A stretch of 64,000 nucleotides of DNA from Pseudopyrenochaeta lycopersici (taxonomy: Eukaryota > Ascomycota > Dothideomycetes > Pleosporales > Pseudopyrenochaetaceae). Position numbers and translations under genes: made by a program. Every line of letters begins with the position of its first letter. Position 1 is the stretch's first letter. Of the stretch, positions 12,534 through 24,170 are shown in pieces. Where the stretch lies: contig NHZP01000064.1 in NCBI GenBank assembly GCA_003313425.1, positions 1 through 64,000 on the forward strand. Reading direction: 5' to 3'. Under the pieces are notes generated by a model, which saw only the letters and a program-made list of their open reading frames with translations, ran no database searches and had not been told where the DNA came from.

Positions 12534-14480
12534 CCTTTCTTCCTTACTACTCTTACTCTCTCTTTACTTTCCTACTTCCTAACCCTACTCCTTTTCTTTT
12601 CTTCTACTCTTCCTTCTAACCTCTTTCTTTCTCTACTCCTACTCTTAACCCTTCTTACTAAACTAACTCTCTTCTTTTTTTTTCCTTTGTTTTTACTCTT
12701 CTATAACTCTTTCTTTTTTCTTTCTTCTTTAACTTTCTTCTACTTTTACTCTTTACTCTTATAACTCTACTCTACTTTTTCTTTTCTCCTTTCTCTTTTT
12801 TTCTTCTACTCTACTTATACTTTTACCTCTTTTTCTTTCTTAACTAACTCTTCTTACTACTCCTTCTAATAACTCTTAACTCTACTCTACTACTTTCTAC
12901 TTTCTCTTACTACTCTAAAACTCTCTCTCTGTTTTTTCCTTTACTTTTCTTTCTTTCTCTAAACTCTCTACTTTACTTTACTCCTCTTTTCTCTAAATTT
13001 TACTCTTTCTCTTCTCTCTACCTTTCTCTCTACTTTTCTCTCTTTCTTAAACTAAAAACTCTCCTCTCTTCTTTTCTCCCTTCCTCTTTTCTCTCTTCCT
13101 CTTTTCTCCCCTCCTCTTTTCCCCCCTCCTCTTTTCTCCCTTCCTCTTTTCTCTCCTCCTCTTTTCCCCCCTCCTCTTTTCTCCCTTCCTCTTTTCTCTC
13201 CTCCTCTTTTCCCCCCTCCTCTTTTCTCCCTTCCTCTTTTCTCTCCTCCTCTTTTCTCCCTTCCTCTTTTCTCCCCTCCTCTTTTCTCTCCTCCTCTTTT
13301 CCCCCCTCCTCTTTTCTCCCTTCCTCTTTTCTCTCTTCCTCTTTTCTCCCTTCCTCTTTTCTCTCCTCCTCTTTTCTCCTCTCCTCTTTTCTCTCCTCCT
13401 CTTTTCTTCCCCTCTTTTCTTCCCCTCTCTTTTCTTCCTTCTACTTCTACCCTTCCCCTCCTTAAACTCTTAACCTTTTCTTTACTTTAAACTCTACCTC
13501 CTTACTTCTACTTTTACTCTCTCTCCTTAACTCTTACCCTCCCTCTCTCTCCTTAACTCTTACTCTCCCTCTCTCTCCCTAACCTTTACCCTCCTTCTCT
13601 CCTTTTCTTTTCTTTACTTCTTCTTTACTCTCTCTTCATTTCTCTTTCTTACTCTTACTTTTCTTTTTTTTTCTTTTTCCTTCTCTTACAACTTACTCCC
13701 TTTTTCTTCTCCTTTTACTAACCCTCTCTCTCTTTACTCCTTTTACTTCTTTACCTTTTTACTACTTTACCTTTTTACTCCTTTACCTTTTTACTACTTT
13801 ACCTTTTTACTCCTCTTCTTACACTTACTCTTTCTCTTCTACCCTAAAACTTAACTCTACGCTACTAACTTTTCTTCTTTACTTTACTAACTCTTTTCTC
13901 CTTTTTCTCTTCTTTTCTTTTCGCTCTTCCCTCTTCTTTTCTTTTCTCTCTTCTCTCTTCTCTTCGTTTCTTATGTCTTTTAAACTCTTATCCTCCTTAT
14001 TTTTTACTACGCTTATAACTTTACACTCTTTTAACTCTCTACCTCTTCTTTACTCTACTTACACCTACTCTTAATACTCTTTTTCTCTCTACTAACCTCT
14101 TATTTTAAACTTCCTTAACTTTTTCTTCTTCTACTCTTACTTTTTAAAAATTCTCTTTTCTTCTATTACTCCTCTTTTTCTCTTCTCTTCTCTTTATACT
14201 TTCTTATACTTCTATACTCTCTACTACTACTTTCTTCTACTTTCCTATACTTTTCTAACCTTTACTTATAACTTTAACCTTTTTTTTTATATTTACTTAC
14301 TTTTCCTTATCTCTTTTTACTTTTACTTATTATTTAATATCTCTTTTTACTTTTCCTTACTATTAAATATCTCTTTTTACTTCTACTAACTTCTTAAAAA
14401 CTCTTTTTATATTTCTATACTTTTTAAAATATCCTTAACTTATACCTATTAAAAAACACTCTTTTTACTCTTACTAACTT
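11880..14480. repeat. Second pyrimidine-rich, G-poor block
   Basis: Same composition as the left-end satellite: C/T with some A and almost no G. It contains (TAACTC)n at about 12458-12490, (TTC)n at about 12493-12531, a 15-bp minisatellite, and CTTTTTACTMCTTTAC repeats near 13740-13815. It separates helicase copies A and B. There is no coding potential. Confidence 0.8.
13066..13437. repeat. 15-bp pyrimidine minisatellite
   Basis: About 24 tandem copies of TCCTCTTTTCTCCCC with C/T variation at a few positions and no purine at all on the plus strand. A pure polypurine/polypyrimidine tract of this length could form triplex (H-DNA). Confidence 0.9.
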
Positions 14481-14781
14481 TCTACTTTCTTCTCCTGTAC
14501 TATGCTGTTTCCCCTTATAATACCTTATCACGACTTACTGCTTACCTCCCCTTCGCTTACCTTTAGATACCTTATTACGGTTCTACCTACCTATCTTTAG
14601 GGGCTCCTTTACGCGTAATTTAATGTTAATATCCTCTTTACTCTTAAACGGCTTTATTAATCTAAACACCCCCTATACTATTACACGGGGTATTACCCCT
14701 CTCTTTCTCTCTTCTACTGCTTGTAACCTAAACCTAAATTTAATCCTGCTTACCTTAACCTTGTTATCCTCTATATTTACT
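14481..14781. other. 3' flank of helicase B, no separate gene
   Basis: Complex AT-rich sequence between the pyrimidine block and the end of copy B. The helicase frame can be followed past 14782 for six codons to TAA at 14764, so the true stop may be either one. Nothing else is supported. Confidence 0.45.
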
Positions 14782-17700
14782 CTACTCTGCTAATAACCTT
14801 GTAATCTAATAAAATTCTCCTACTAAATTGTTACTCTTAACTGTCTCTAATGCTCGCTTCTTTCCTAAATACTTAATAACTGTCTGCCTTAGCCCTCTAC
14901 TGTCAATCCTAAATCCCTCTAATTGTTGAACCTACCGCCCCGCTACTTTGCTGAATTCTAAACATATCTCTAAAAACCCACCCGTTAACACCCCTTAGTA
15001 TTAACAAACCCCTTCTTGCGATGCCCGATGTCTGCTACGTCCATCTGCCTCCCACGCGTTGTATATCTCCTGCGGTGCCCTACACTTCCAACACCCTGCG
15101 TACATGTTGTACTTAATCTGTGCGTCTAACGCCTTGATCTTCTCCTTAACCTCTCAGCTTTCGACCCGCTAACACTGCCGTACGTCGTGCCCGCTGTTCT
15201 TGCTATCTCTGGCCCCCTCGCATATCCCGCACCGCTTCGCCTACTACGCTAATTGTTGCCGCAACCACTCTACCTCTGCAAACTCTTGCTGTTGATTCTG
15301 CATTAACGTCTGCCGCGGGCCTTGTCGCTCACGCTCTTGCTGCGTAAATACTCGCCGTATTTCTTCTCCTTCGCATCTAACTATGTCTGTCTCTTCCTCG
15401 CTTTCCTCTTCGTCTGTCTTCTCTTCTACTCCCCTGCAAACGTTACATCTCTCCTCTCCCTCTTCGCACCCTATCTGCTCTGTCTTTCGCCTATCTAAAT
15501 ATCCGTCTAACACTACCCGCCTACATCGTGCTATCCCGCCCTCTCCTTCTGTATATAATTGGACTAACGCCTGCTCTGCCTCGCTCTGCTGGCTGTCTGC
15601 CGCTCGTTGATCGCCTTCCTGTGCGATAATAACTGCCTCGCTTCGCTATCTATCTCGCCCTGCCCTGCCGCTCTCTTATGCGTAATCTAATACTGAAAAC
15701 GGCCAATTAATATGAATAATGCACTGAATGTTGGGTATGTCAACCCCCATGCCTAACGCGCTTGTTGCTATAATTACTCGCTGCTTCCCTGCTATAAAAT
15801 CTTCTAACATGCTTGCCTTGCCTATCGCGTTGTGAAAATACGCGTGACATCCTAACTTCTTTACTAACTCTTTGACCTTTGGCACTGAATTACCGTATAT
15901 CACAATCTTGCCCGTCTTGTACTTCTTTAACTTCTGCCGCACTATATCTAACACTATTGCCTCTACCTTATTCTTCTTTACCGCCTTGCCTACCTTGATT
16001 ACTTGATACGCTACGTTCGTCCTCGCTGTATCTGCTCGGAACACCTTAACCTGATCCCGCACAAAATGCATCCGTCGAAACAACTCGTCCTCCTCGCTTG
16101 GCGGTAATGTCGCTGTCAACAACACTATCTGTGTCTCGGCTGCTGCCAACCTGCCTAATTACTGTATCTGCTTACGGAACGTGTATCGCCGATTTAACAC
16201 AATGTGACACTCGTTGATTATAATCCGGTCTAATTGTCGTGTTGCTCGCAACCGGTTCAAAAACGTCGCGAATTCCTCTCTAATGGCTGACTCGGGCGTC
16301 ACTAATACTACCGCGGCTGTATTAGGCGGACGGTGACTCTCCTACTCGGCACATGATATCCCCAACGTCTTGTACTGCTGCTTCATGTCTCCTCGCAACG
16401 TAATCAACGGGACCACGACGACCGTCGTGCCGCCCTGCTCTGCCCACGCCGGCAACATAAATAATATGCTCTTGCCTGCCCCTGTCGGCATCACGGCTAC
16501 TACGGGACTCTCGCCGGCCACAATCGCCTTAATGGCTACTTTCTGCACGCCCCGGAACTTGGCCGTGTTGCCCATTATCCGCTGCAATTGCGCTGTCGTG
16601 TTCATCTTCCTTAACCGGCCCTATCGATCGATCTTCGCCTCGTTAGCCTCGTTTTCGAACGGTGCCCTCTTCCGCTTCTTGCACCCATCCTCCTCCTTAA
16701 CCCCCGCTTAAAACCCTAAAAATCAATGCTAATCGGTGCTCGAATTGCGGAACAACTGCCTTCGGTTGGCTGTTACCCCTGCCTGCTCTATAATCCCACG
16801 TGCGTATATTAACCCCGTAATATGCGCTGTATGCCTGGCTTGCTCGTCTGCAATGGCGGCCCTAATGTTCTCCTCGTTCTACTCTTTATTCTTATCCCCT
16901 TCGTCTGTCCTAAACGCCGTGGATCCGCGCAAAAATCTCTGACTGATACTAATCGCAATTTCGCAGTATACCGTAATCGTCAACTCCTGCCCTAATCCTA
17001 CCCTACTCTCGCGCTTCAATGCTTCCTGCAACCTATCGCCTGTCTACTTGCGTCCGCTTGGGTCGGCCGCCTACATGTGCGACGAAATCGCCTCCTTTTC
17101 CTATACTATTGCCTCTAACTGCTGCTGGAACAGTAACACTAACTACATATACCACACGAACAACTCGCCTACTTCGCGCGGTAAATATTAATAGATGATC
17201 TTAACATCGCCGCTGACGCTATATCCCTTGTAGTACCTTGTTACAAACGCTACTATGCTGTCTTTGATGAATATATTCTGATGGCCCCCTTTTACCGTGT
17301 TGCTGTGCTAGATGCTTAAAATCTCCGGACCTCTCGCTGGCTGTTCGCCTGCCATGTGCGTTAACACGATTAACTTCTCTCGAAACTTGATAACCTGATC
17401 TATGTACCGCTCTACTTCTTTTCTATTAATTCCGGAACGGGTTCCTGGCTTTATGAACCTGTCTCTAACTGTGGCTTCTTAACCTACCCGCTTAAACAAC
17501 TACTTTTCTCTATCTACGGGCATACGGGTCTGATAGTCTTTTAAAAAATTCCACCCGGGCCGCTTGTTGGTCGGGTTGTCGCGCAAACCCTCCTACGGGA
17601 TACTGGGCACTGGTTCCGCGGCCTTGCTGTTGCTAAACAACAACTCCTCTATTAACAACCGCCGGCTCTCGACTGCTAAACCGTGCACCATACTGCAGAA

Positions 17701-19440
17701 CTGCGCTATGTTAAAATGCAACCCCTTGTATAATAACTTATCTTGCCCCGTCTATTCGACGTGGCCTCGCGACGTGGTGTTGTAATGAATCTTTAACCCG
17801 TATGTCCGCAAATCCAACATCTACTGCATCAGCCCGTAGCTGCCTTGTACTATGAACTTATCCATTATCTCCTGCACGAACTGTAAACAACCTTTGCGCC
17901 GGCGTTGTGGCCGGCTGCTACCGTCGTCGCTCTCGTATGCGCTGTCGCTGTCAAACTCGTCCTCCTCAAACGGCTCCGATAACTCCAATGCTTGCTGTAC
18001 TACTATGAATTAGGCCACCTTAATAACCGCGGACAAAATGGGCGGGTACTGCTTGGGGCCTTTCCAACCATCCTCCTTCACACCTAACACTGCTAATGCA
18101 CATACTAACGGGTTGTCGTACTCCTTGCGGGTGATAGATTGGTTTAATAACGTAATACAAAACTCTAAACACGCTTTCTGGATCTTTGATAACCTCTTGG
18201 GCTTGTTAATGCACTCGGCATAGCATGCTTGATCCTGCTCTTCGTCCGCTTCTATCTCTTCTATCGCCTCGTCTATCTTATCTAGTATCTCCTCGTCTAT
18301 ATCTTCGTCTACATCCTCGTCTACATCCTTGTCTATCTCCTCTTCCGCCTCTTCTGCCTCTACACCCCTCTCTGCTTCTTTAACTAATGCCTCCTATGCC
18401 TCCCGCTGCCGGCGCGTAAATTAGTACTTAGGGCTTTTCTATGTATGCTCTTTCTGTGTCCGCGCAAAAAACATTAACATCTGCTTCCACGGCCGTGCGT
18501 GCTCTACAATCGCCTTCTTATCTATGTACAGCTGCAATGGCTGGAACCGCGTCTAGTGCTTCTCCGTCCAAATTGCCTCCAACTGTATAAACACACCAAT
18601 CCGCTCGATTACGGATGCCTGGCTGAACCGCGCCAACCCATCTATGGCTGCCTAAATCGCTGCCTTGACGGGCTCCGGCTCCTTGTCCTTCTTAGGGTCG
18701 GGTTCGGTATTTAGCTCTTTAGTGCATGCTAACAAATCGAGCCTCTCTATACCTACTAAATATAGCAGCTACTGCGTCCGCTCTAACCACGGATTCACCT
18801 CATCCCTCTTACCCTCCTGGATGGTGTTTTGTGCCCGCTTCTTGACGTTAGCCCACGTCCTAGCTATCTCCTCGCCTACCTGGGCCCACGCCGCCTCGCC
18901 GTCAATGGGAACGGGTTCTGGGCTGTCTTCCTGGCCCTGGGCTGGTTCTCGCACTTCGAAATACTGCGAACTCTGACCTTGCACTAATAACTGCTGGTAA
19001 TAAACTGCTCTGTAACCCTCTTTGCTGCGTGTCTGTATTATCTTCTTCGCTAATTGACTCGGACGACCTCCTTTCCCTGCTACTGACTAAGTATGGGCCC
19101 TTTGCTAATGCTTCCTTATAGTCTCTGCGCTTTGAAACACGCGGCGGTAACAGCTGGAGTCTACATTACACACTAACTCGTCTAGGTATACTGGTAACTG
19201 GCGAATAGGCTGAATAACTTTACTGGGCACCTCTACTTCGCCGGCATACTGGATTAAACTAGCCTAACGGCTAACCTCTTCCTTTACTAACTCGGCCTGC
19301 TTACGACTAACCCGGTGGACACGCTGTAAATGACTCTTGATCTGGCTGGGTAAAACCCTATATCTGCACTCCTTACAAATGGCTAACGAATACTCCACTA
19401 AATACTTAAAATACTGGCCTGCTATGCTTCTCTCTGCTAT
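14782..19440 (-). pseudogene. Telomere-linked RecQ-type helicase, copy B (RIP-damaged)
   Basis: One minus-strand frame covers the span. The likely start is an ATA (mutated ATG) near 19440. N-terminal fingers are ICKEC...HLQRVH near 19370 and a second Cys/His finger near 19130. An acidic, coiled middle region follows (18.2-18.4 kb), then the TLH core with GEQPARGPE near 17340, Walker A PTGAGKS near 16480, motif III LTATLPP near 16110, LGMGVDIPNIQ near 15740 and SGRAGR near 15665. The DEXH box reads IIINECH near 16215: the expected Asp is Asn, a G-to-A change that would abolish ATPase activity even without the stops. Roughly 40 stops occur, mostly TAG. Damage is heavier than in copy A. Confidence 0.88.
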
Positions 19441-19975
19441 TCTTGCTGTATTTAAACTGCACTAGTGGGATTAAATTAAAATAGATGACAGCAACGGGTT
19501 ACTAGCTGCTTGACGGGTGCAAAATAATTGCGTGCTATTAACAATACTTTACTGCGGGTCACACATTACTTGTATTCCTTATCCCCTATTTTCTGCTGCG
19601 TAGCGAGTTACATATTTGTTTTTATGATTGCTCCTTATTATATCGGAACCTGCTCTGATACTAATCTTCTAGTGTTTATTGCGCACTAACAGTGTTGCTG
19701 CGCACTAATGGCCTTACTAACTTAACCCTAACCCTTAACACGTAACTCTAACAACCTTAACTACATAGGTTACGGGGATGCAAATTGAACGGAACATGGA
19801 ACTTAATGCGCTAATTAACATACTTAAATTTAGGGTATATAAGCTAATGGGAACCTAACTGGAATGTGGTTTGAAGTATACTGGACTCTGGCTACGTGAC
19901 ATAATCTCCCGCAAACCTTAAATATCTGGTTATTAACAAAAACTGGAATTAGATCTGATTCCAGTTACCGCCATG
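19441..19975. other. 5' flank of helicase B, no gene seen
   Basis: AT-rich upstream sequence with a short CCTAACCCTTAA telomere-like word near 19726. No supported gene and no ACGCGT boxes like those upstream of copy C. Confidence 0.45.
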
Positions 19976-20335
19976 GGTTAGCGAAAACTTACTATCTTTC
20001 TCTCTTTATACTCTATCGTATTACTTTACTCTCCTCTTTCTTATCTCTATAAAAGCGGTTAGTAAATCTCTACTATCTTTCTCTCTCTATACTATATTAT
20101 ATTACTTTACTCTCCTAACTCTTAACTCTATAATAGCGGTTAGCAAATCCCTACTATCTTTCTCTCTCTATACTATATTATATTACTTTACTCTCCTAAC
20201 TCTTACTCCTATAAAAATAGTTAGTAAATCCCTACTATTTATCTCTCTTAATACTTTATATAATTACTTTACTCTTCTTTTTCTTTTCTCTATAATACTA
20301 CTTACGAAAACCTTACTATTTATCTACTTCTATAC
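19975..20335. repeat. 81-bp tandem repeat
   Basis: The phrase YTACTATYTWTCTCT recurs at 19989, 20070, 20151, 20232 and 20313, an exact 81-bp period over a little more than four units. Each unit ends with a short AAAGCGGTTAGTAAATC-like segment. The units differ mainly by C/T transitions. Confidence 0.88.
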
Positions 20336-20456
20336 TATTACTTCTATACTATTACTTCTATACTGCTACTTCTATACTATTACTTCTATACTATTACTTC
20401 TATACTATTACTTCTATACTATTACTTCTATACTATTACTTCTATACTATTACTTT
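20322..20456. repeat. 14-bp tandem repeat
   Basis: About nine copies of CTATACTATTACTT, almost perfect, directly following the 81-bp repeat. Confidence 0.88.
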
Positions 20457-22002
20457 ATTTTCTTAACTCTTAACTCTATAAAACTACAAACTAAAACTCT
20501 ACTATCTATCTCCTTCTATACTATATTAAATTACTAATCTCTTTTTTAACTAACTAAAACTATAAACTATATACCTACTCTCTTTCTACTCTTATACTAT
20601 ATTCTATTACTTTCCTTTTTTTAACCTTAATAATATAAAACTACTTTCTACGTACTACTGTCTACTTATACTAACTTTAAATAATATTTCTTAATAAATT
20701 TAAAACTATTTCTACTATCCTATTTTCTTAAAATTCGAAATCTTAATTTTACTACTTCTACTATACTACCTACTCTATTACTTATAACTTACTATTCTTC
20801 TCTACTATATTATATTACTTTACTTTTGTTTTTTTTATAAAACTATTTACTACTTAGTCTTTAACTACTTACTACTTACTTTAATTATTCTTGTTAACTT
20901 TAAAACTATTCCTACTATTTTATTCTTTTTAAATTCGGAACTTTTATAATATTACTTCTACTATACTATCTACTATATTACTTATAATAACTCTATATAC
21001 TATACTCTTTTATATTATTATACTATCTTTTTTTTTCTAAGTAATACTACTTACTTACTATCTATTCTTCTTTAACCTCTATTTTATTACTTTACACTTT
21101 TTAACTTATCTTTTATTACTTTACTCTTTTTAACCTCTTTCTTTTAATTATAATTACTTATTATTTACTTATCCTTATACTATATTTTAATTATTTTACT
21201 TTTTTCTTCTTTTTTCCTATTAATACTCCTAACCTATTATTTACTTTTACTTCTTTTACTACTACTTTATCTACTTTTATTTTACCTACTTACTTATTAA
21301 CTACTTTACCTACTACTTTCTTATCTACTACTTTATCTACTATATTACCTACTACTATATTATCTACTCTTTTACTTACTACTACTTTAGCTATACTTTA
21401 ACTTACTATCTTATTTTCTACTATCTTACTTTCTACTATCTTATATACTACTATTTTATCTTCTACTTTACTTACTTCTGCTTTACTTACTACTACTTTA
21501 CTTACTATATTCTTCTTTACTACTATTTTATCTACTTTACTTTAAAAACTATTCTTTACTATAATATTATTAATTATTAAGTCTAATACTTTTCTTCTTC
21601 TTTTCTTTTTATCTTTTAACTATTATATTTTAATAACTTTTTATTATACTACTATAAAAGTTATACTACTATATTTCTAGAATAGTTTTATATATAATAG
21701 CTTCTTACTATTATTATTTATATAGTATTTTCTACTAAAACTTATATATAAACTTAACTTTTCTAAAAATTAACCTAATTATAGCTATTCTATATAGTAT
21801 TTAAGTAGCTAGCTATTCTTAACTTTCTTTCTAATATCTTATATTAAATTACTTTACTCTCTTTCTTCTTTTTCTTATTAAATATAGCTATCTATTATTT
21901 ACTCTCTTTCTAATATCTTATATTAAATTACTTTACTTTCTTCTTCTTTTTTCTTATTTAAACTAGTTAACTATTATTTTATAAATACTATATAAATTAT
22001 AT
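20457..22002. other. AT/CT-rich degenerate repeat field, no gene
   Basis: Very low G, many TACTATATT and TTTACTACT words, and two repeats near 21820-21930 of TTCTAATATCTTATATTAAATTACTTT-like sequence. The composition resembles heavily RIP-degraded satellite. No reading frame is supported. Confidence 0.6.
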
Positions 22003-22479
22003 CTATTTCTTTCTTTCCTCTTCTAAGATACTATATATAATACTAGCTACTCCTTTACTAGTAATATGCTTAAAAATCCGCCTATCTTGATATACCTCTC
22101 CTATCCATCTACCTAGCTCCTCCTTACTATCTACCTGCCCTTAATATCCTACCTCCCAAAGCCTACTATCTTAAATTCCTCTACCTACCTCTAGCTTTGC
22201 TTTTGCCTCTGCTGCTACTCGTAGCCTATATAGTACTGCTATCGCTACGTTCGGCTATGCACAATCTGCCTGCCTACTACTCTGCTTACAGCTCTGCTTG
22301 CTGCTCTGCTTACTACCCTGCGTTCTGCCGCAGAGATACTCTATTATCCCACACTTCCAGCACGTTTAAACCTCCTTTTTATACCTTACCCTACTCCGCA
22401 GCTCCTCTATATCCTGCAACCCCTCCTGCCTAAGCCGCGGACACTGCCACAGACTATGTACTGCCGCCTCGCGCTCTCT

Positions 22480-22640
22480 CTGCTCGAGCTCCTGCTCGGC
22501 CTGCTGCTTGGCCTGCTGCTTGGCCTGCTGCTCGGCCTGCTGCTCGGCCTACTGCTCAGTCTGCAGCTTGGTCTGCTGCTCGGCCTGCCGCTTAGCTTGC
22601 TGCTCAGCTTGCTGCTTAGTCTGTTGCTCCGCCTCTTCCT
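22480..22640 (-). repeat. In-frame Gln-rich repeat of helicase C
   Basis: Imperfect 12-bp repeats (CTGCTSGGCCTG on the plus strand) encode AEQQ-like units near the C-terminus of copy C. Confidence 0.75.
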
Positions 22641-23052
22641 CCTCTTGCTGCCCTGCCTCATACTCCTCCTCCTCTTCCTCCTGCTGTACTACCACCTTGC
22701 CCTCCTCCCTCCTGAATACTTCATGCAACATACCCCAGCAGTATGGACACGTCGTCTGTGATAGCTCATCGAGCTTCGCCCGTACTACCTGCTCCTGCCT
22801 CGCCTGTAGCTGCTCCTCGTCCTGCCACTGTTTCTGCCCTCTATACTCCTGCTCCTCACAGTTATCGCAGAACGCTATCTCTGCGCCTTCTGCTGCGCCG
22901 TCTGCTGCGCCGTCTACTCCTGTATTTGCTCTTGCCTGTAGCTGTCTACAAGATAATTGCCTGCCGTCTATATACCAACTTATTACTGCTCTTCAACAAC
23001 CTACTGTGCTAATAAACGCGTCCATCACCTCGCTATCGTTCATCGGTTGCTG

Positions 23053-23346
23053 CTCCTCTGCCTCTGCCTCTGCCTCTGACTCTGCCTCTGCCTCTGCCTC
23101 TGCCTCTGCCTCTGCCTCTGCCTCTGCCTCTGCCTCTGCCTCTGCCTCTGCCTCTGCCTCTGCCTCTGCCTCTGCCTCTGCCTCTGCCTCTGCCTCTGCC
23201 TCTGCCTCTGCCTCTGCCTCTGCCTCTGCCTCTGCCTCTGCCTCTGCCTCTGCCTCTGCCTCTGCCTCTGCCTCTGCCTCTGCCTCTGCCTCTGCCTCTG
23301 CCTCTGCCTCTGCCTCTGCCTCTGCCTCTGCCTCTGCCTCTGCCTC
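23053..23346 (-). repeat. Hexanucleotide (GCCTCT)49 coding Glu-Ala dipeptides
   Basis: About 49 copies of GCCTCT with one interruption (GACTCT near 23077). In the helicase frame it encodes a (Glu-Ala)n tract of about 98 residues between motif VI and the zinc-binding pairs. The opposite strand and other frames give long artificial Ser-Ala ORFs. Confidence 0.95.
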
Positions 23347-24011
23347 AGCTTTCTGCCACTGCTGTCCTTGCACCACTAGAATCACTGCCTTGCCTGCCCC
23401 TCGCGCTCGCCCGCTCTCCTGCACAAAATCAACCATCCCCCACGGCCTCTCTACATGCAGCGTGAAGAGCACCTGCGCGATATCTACTCCTACTCCAAGC
23501 GCTGACGTGCACGTGATTAGCCCTCCTGACTGTCTCTACCTCTCTAGTACCTCTGCACGCTCGGGCATGCCTGCGTGGTACGCTACGCAGCCTAGCCGCC
23601 CTGCTAGCTGCTCACACAGCGCCTTGCTGCGACAGTACACAACCCCTTTCGCTCTTGCTACCTCTCGTCCTCCTGCTACCTCTGCTACCTGCGCGCTACT
23701 AAGCAACCTTGCCTTGTCCATCAGCCTGCGCGCGAGCTCTACAGCCGTCTCCTGCAGCTCTACCTTACGCCTGCAGCGTACTACTGTATACTGCGTCCTA
23801 CGTCGCTGCGTTGTCTCTGCGCGGATAATTGTTGCTCCGCGCATTAACATTACCTCCTGTAGCTGCCTCTCCTGCGACGGCGGCAACGTAGCTGTAAGTA
23901 GTACCTGCTGGCACAGTAGCAGCCGAAGATCCTTTAGCCTGTGCAGCTTTGTCCGCCACGAGTCTGCTGTAATAACAACATGCGACTTATTAACTACTGC
24001 CTTTAATTCTG

Positions 24012-24170
24012 CCTCAGTTGCCACCGTTGCCACTGCTGGAACTGCTGAAACTGCTGAAACTGCTCAAACTGCTGGAATTGCTGGAATTGCTGGAACTGCT
24101 GCATCTGCTGCGTCTGCTGGAACTGCTGCGTCTGGAACTGCTGCGTCTGCTGGAACTGCTGCGTCTGCTG
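24012..24170 (-). repeat. In-frame Gln/Phe/Thr repeat at the deleted helicase lobe
   Basis: Imperfect repeats encode QQFQ and QQTQ units. They lie exactly where the first helicase lobe is missing in copy C, so the expansion and the deletion probably arose together. The frame change also maps here. Confidence 0.75.
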
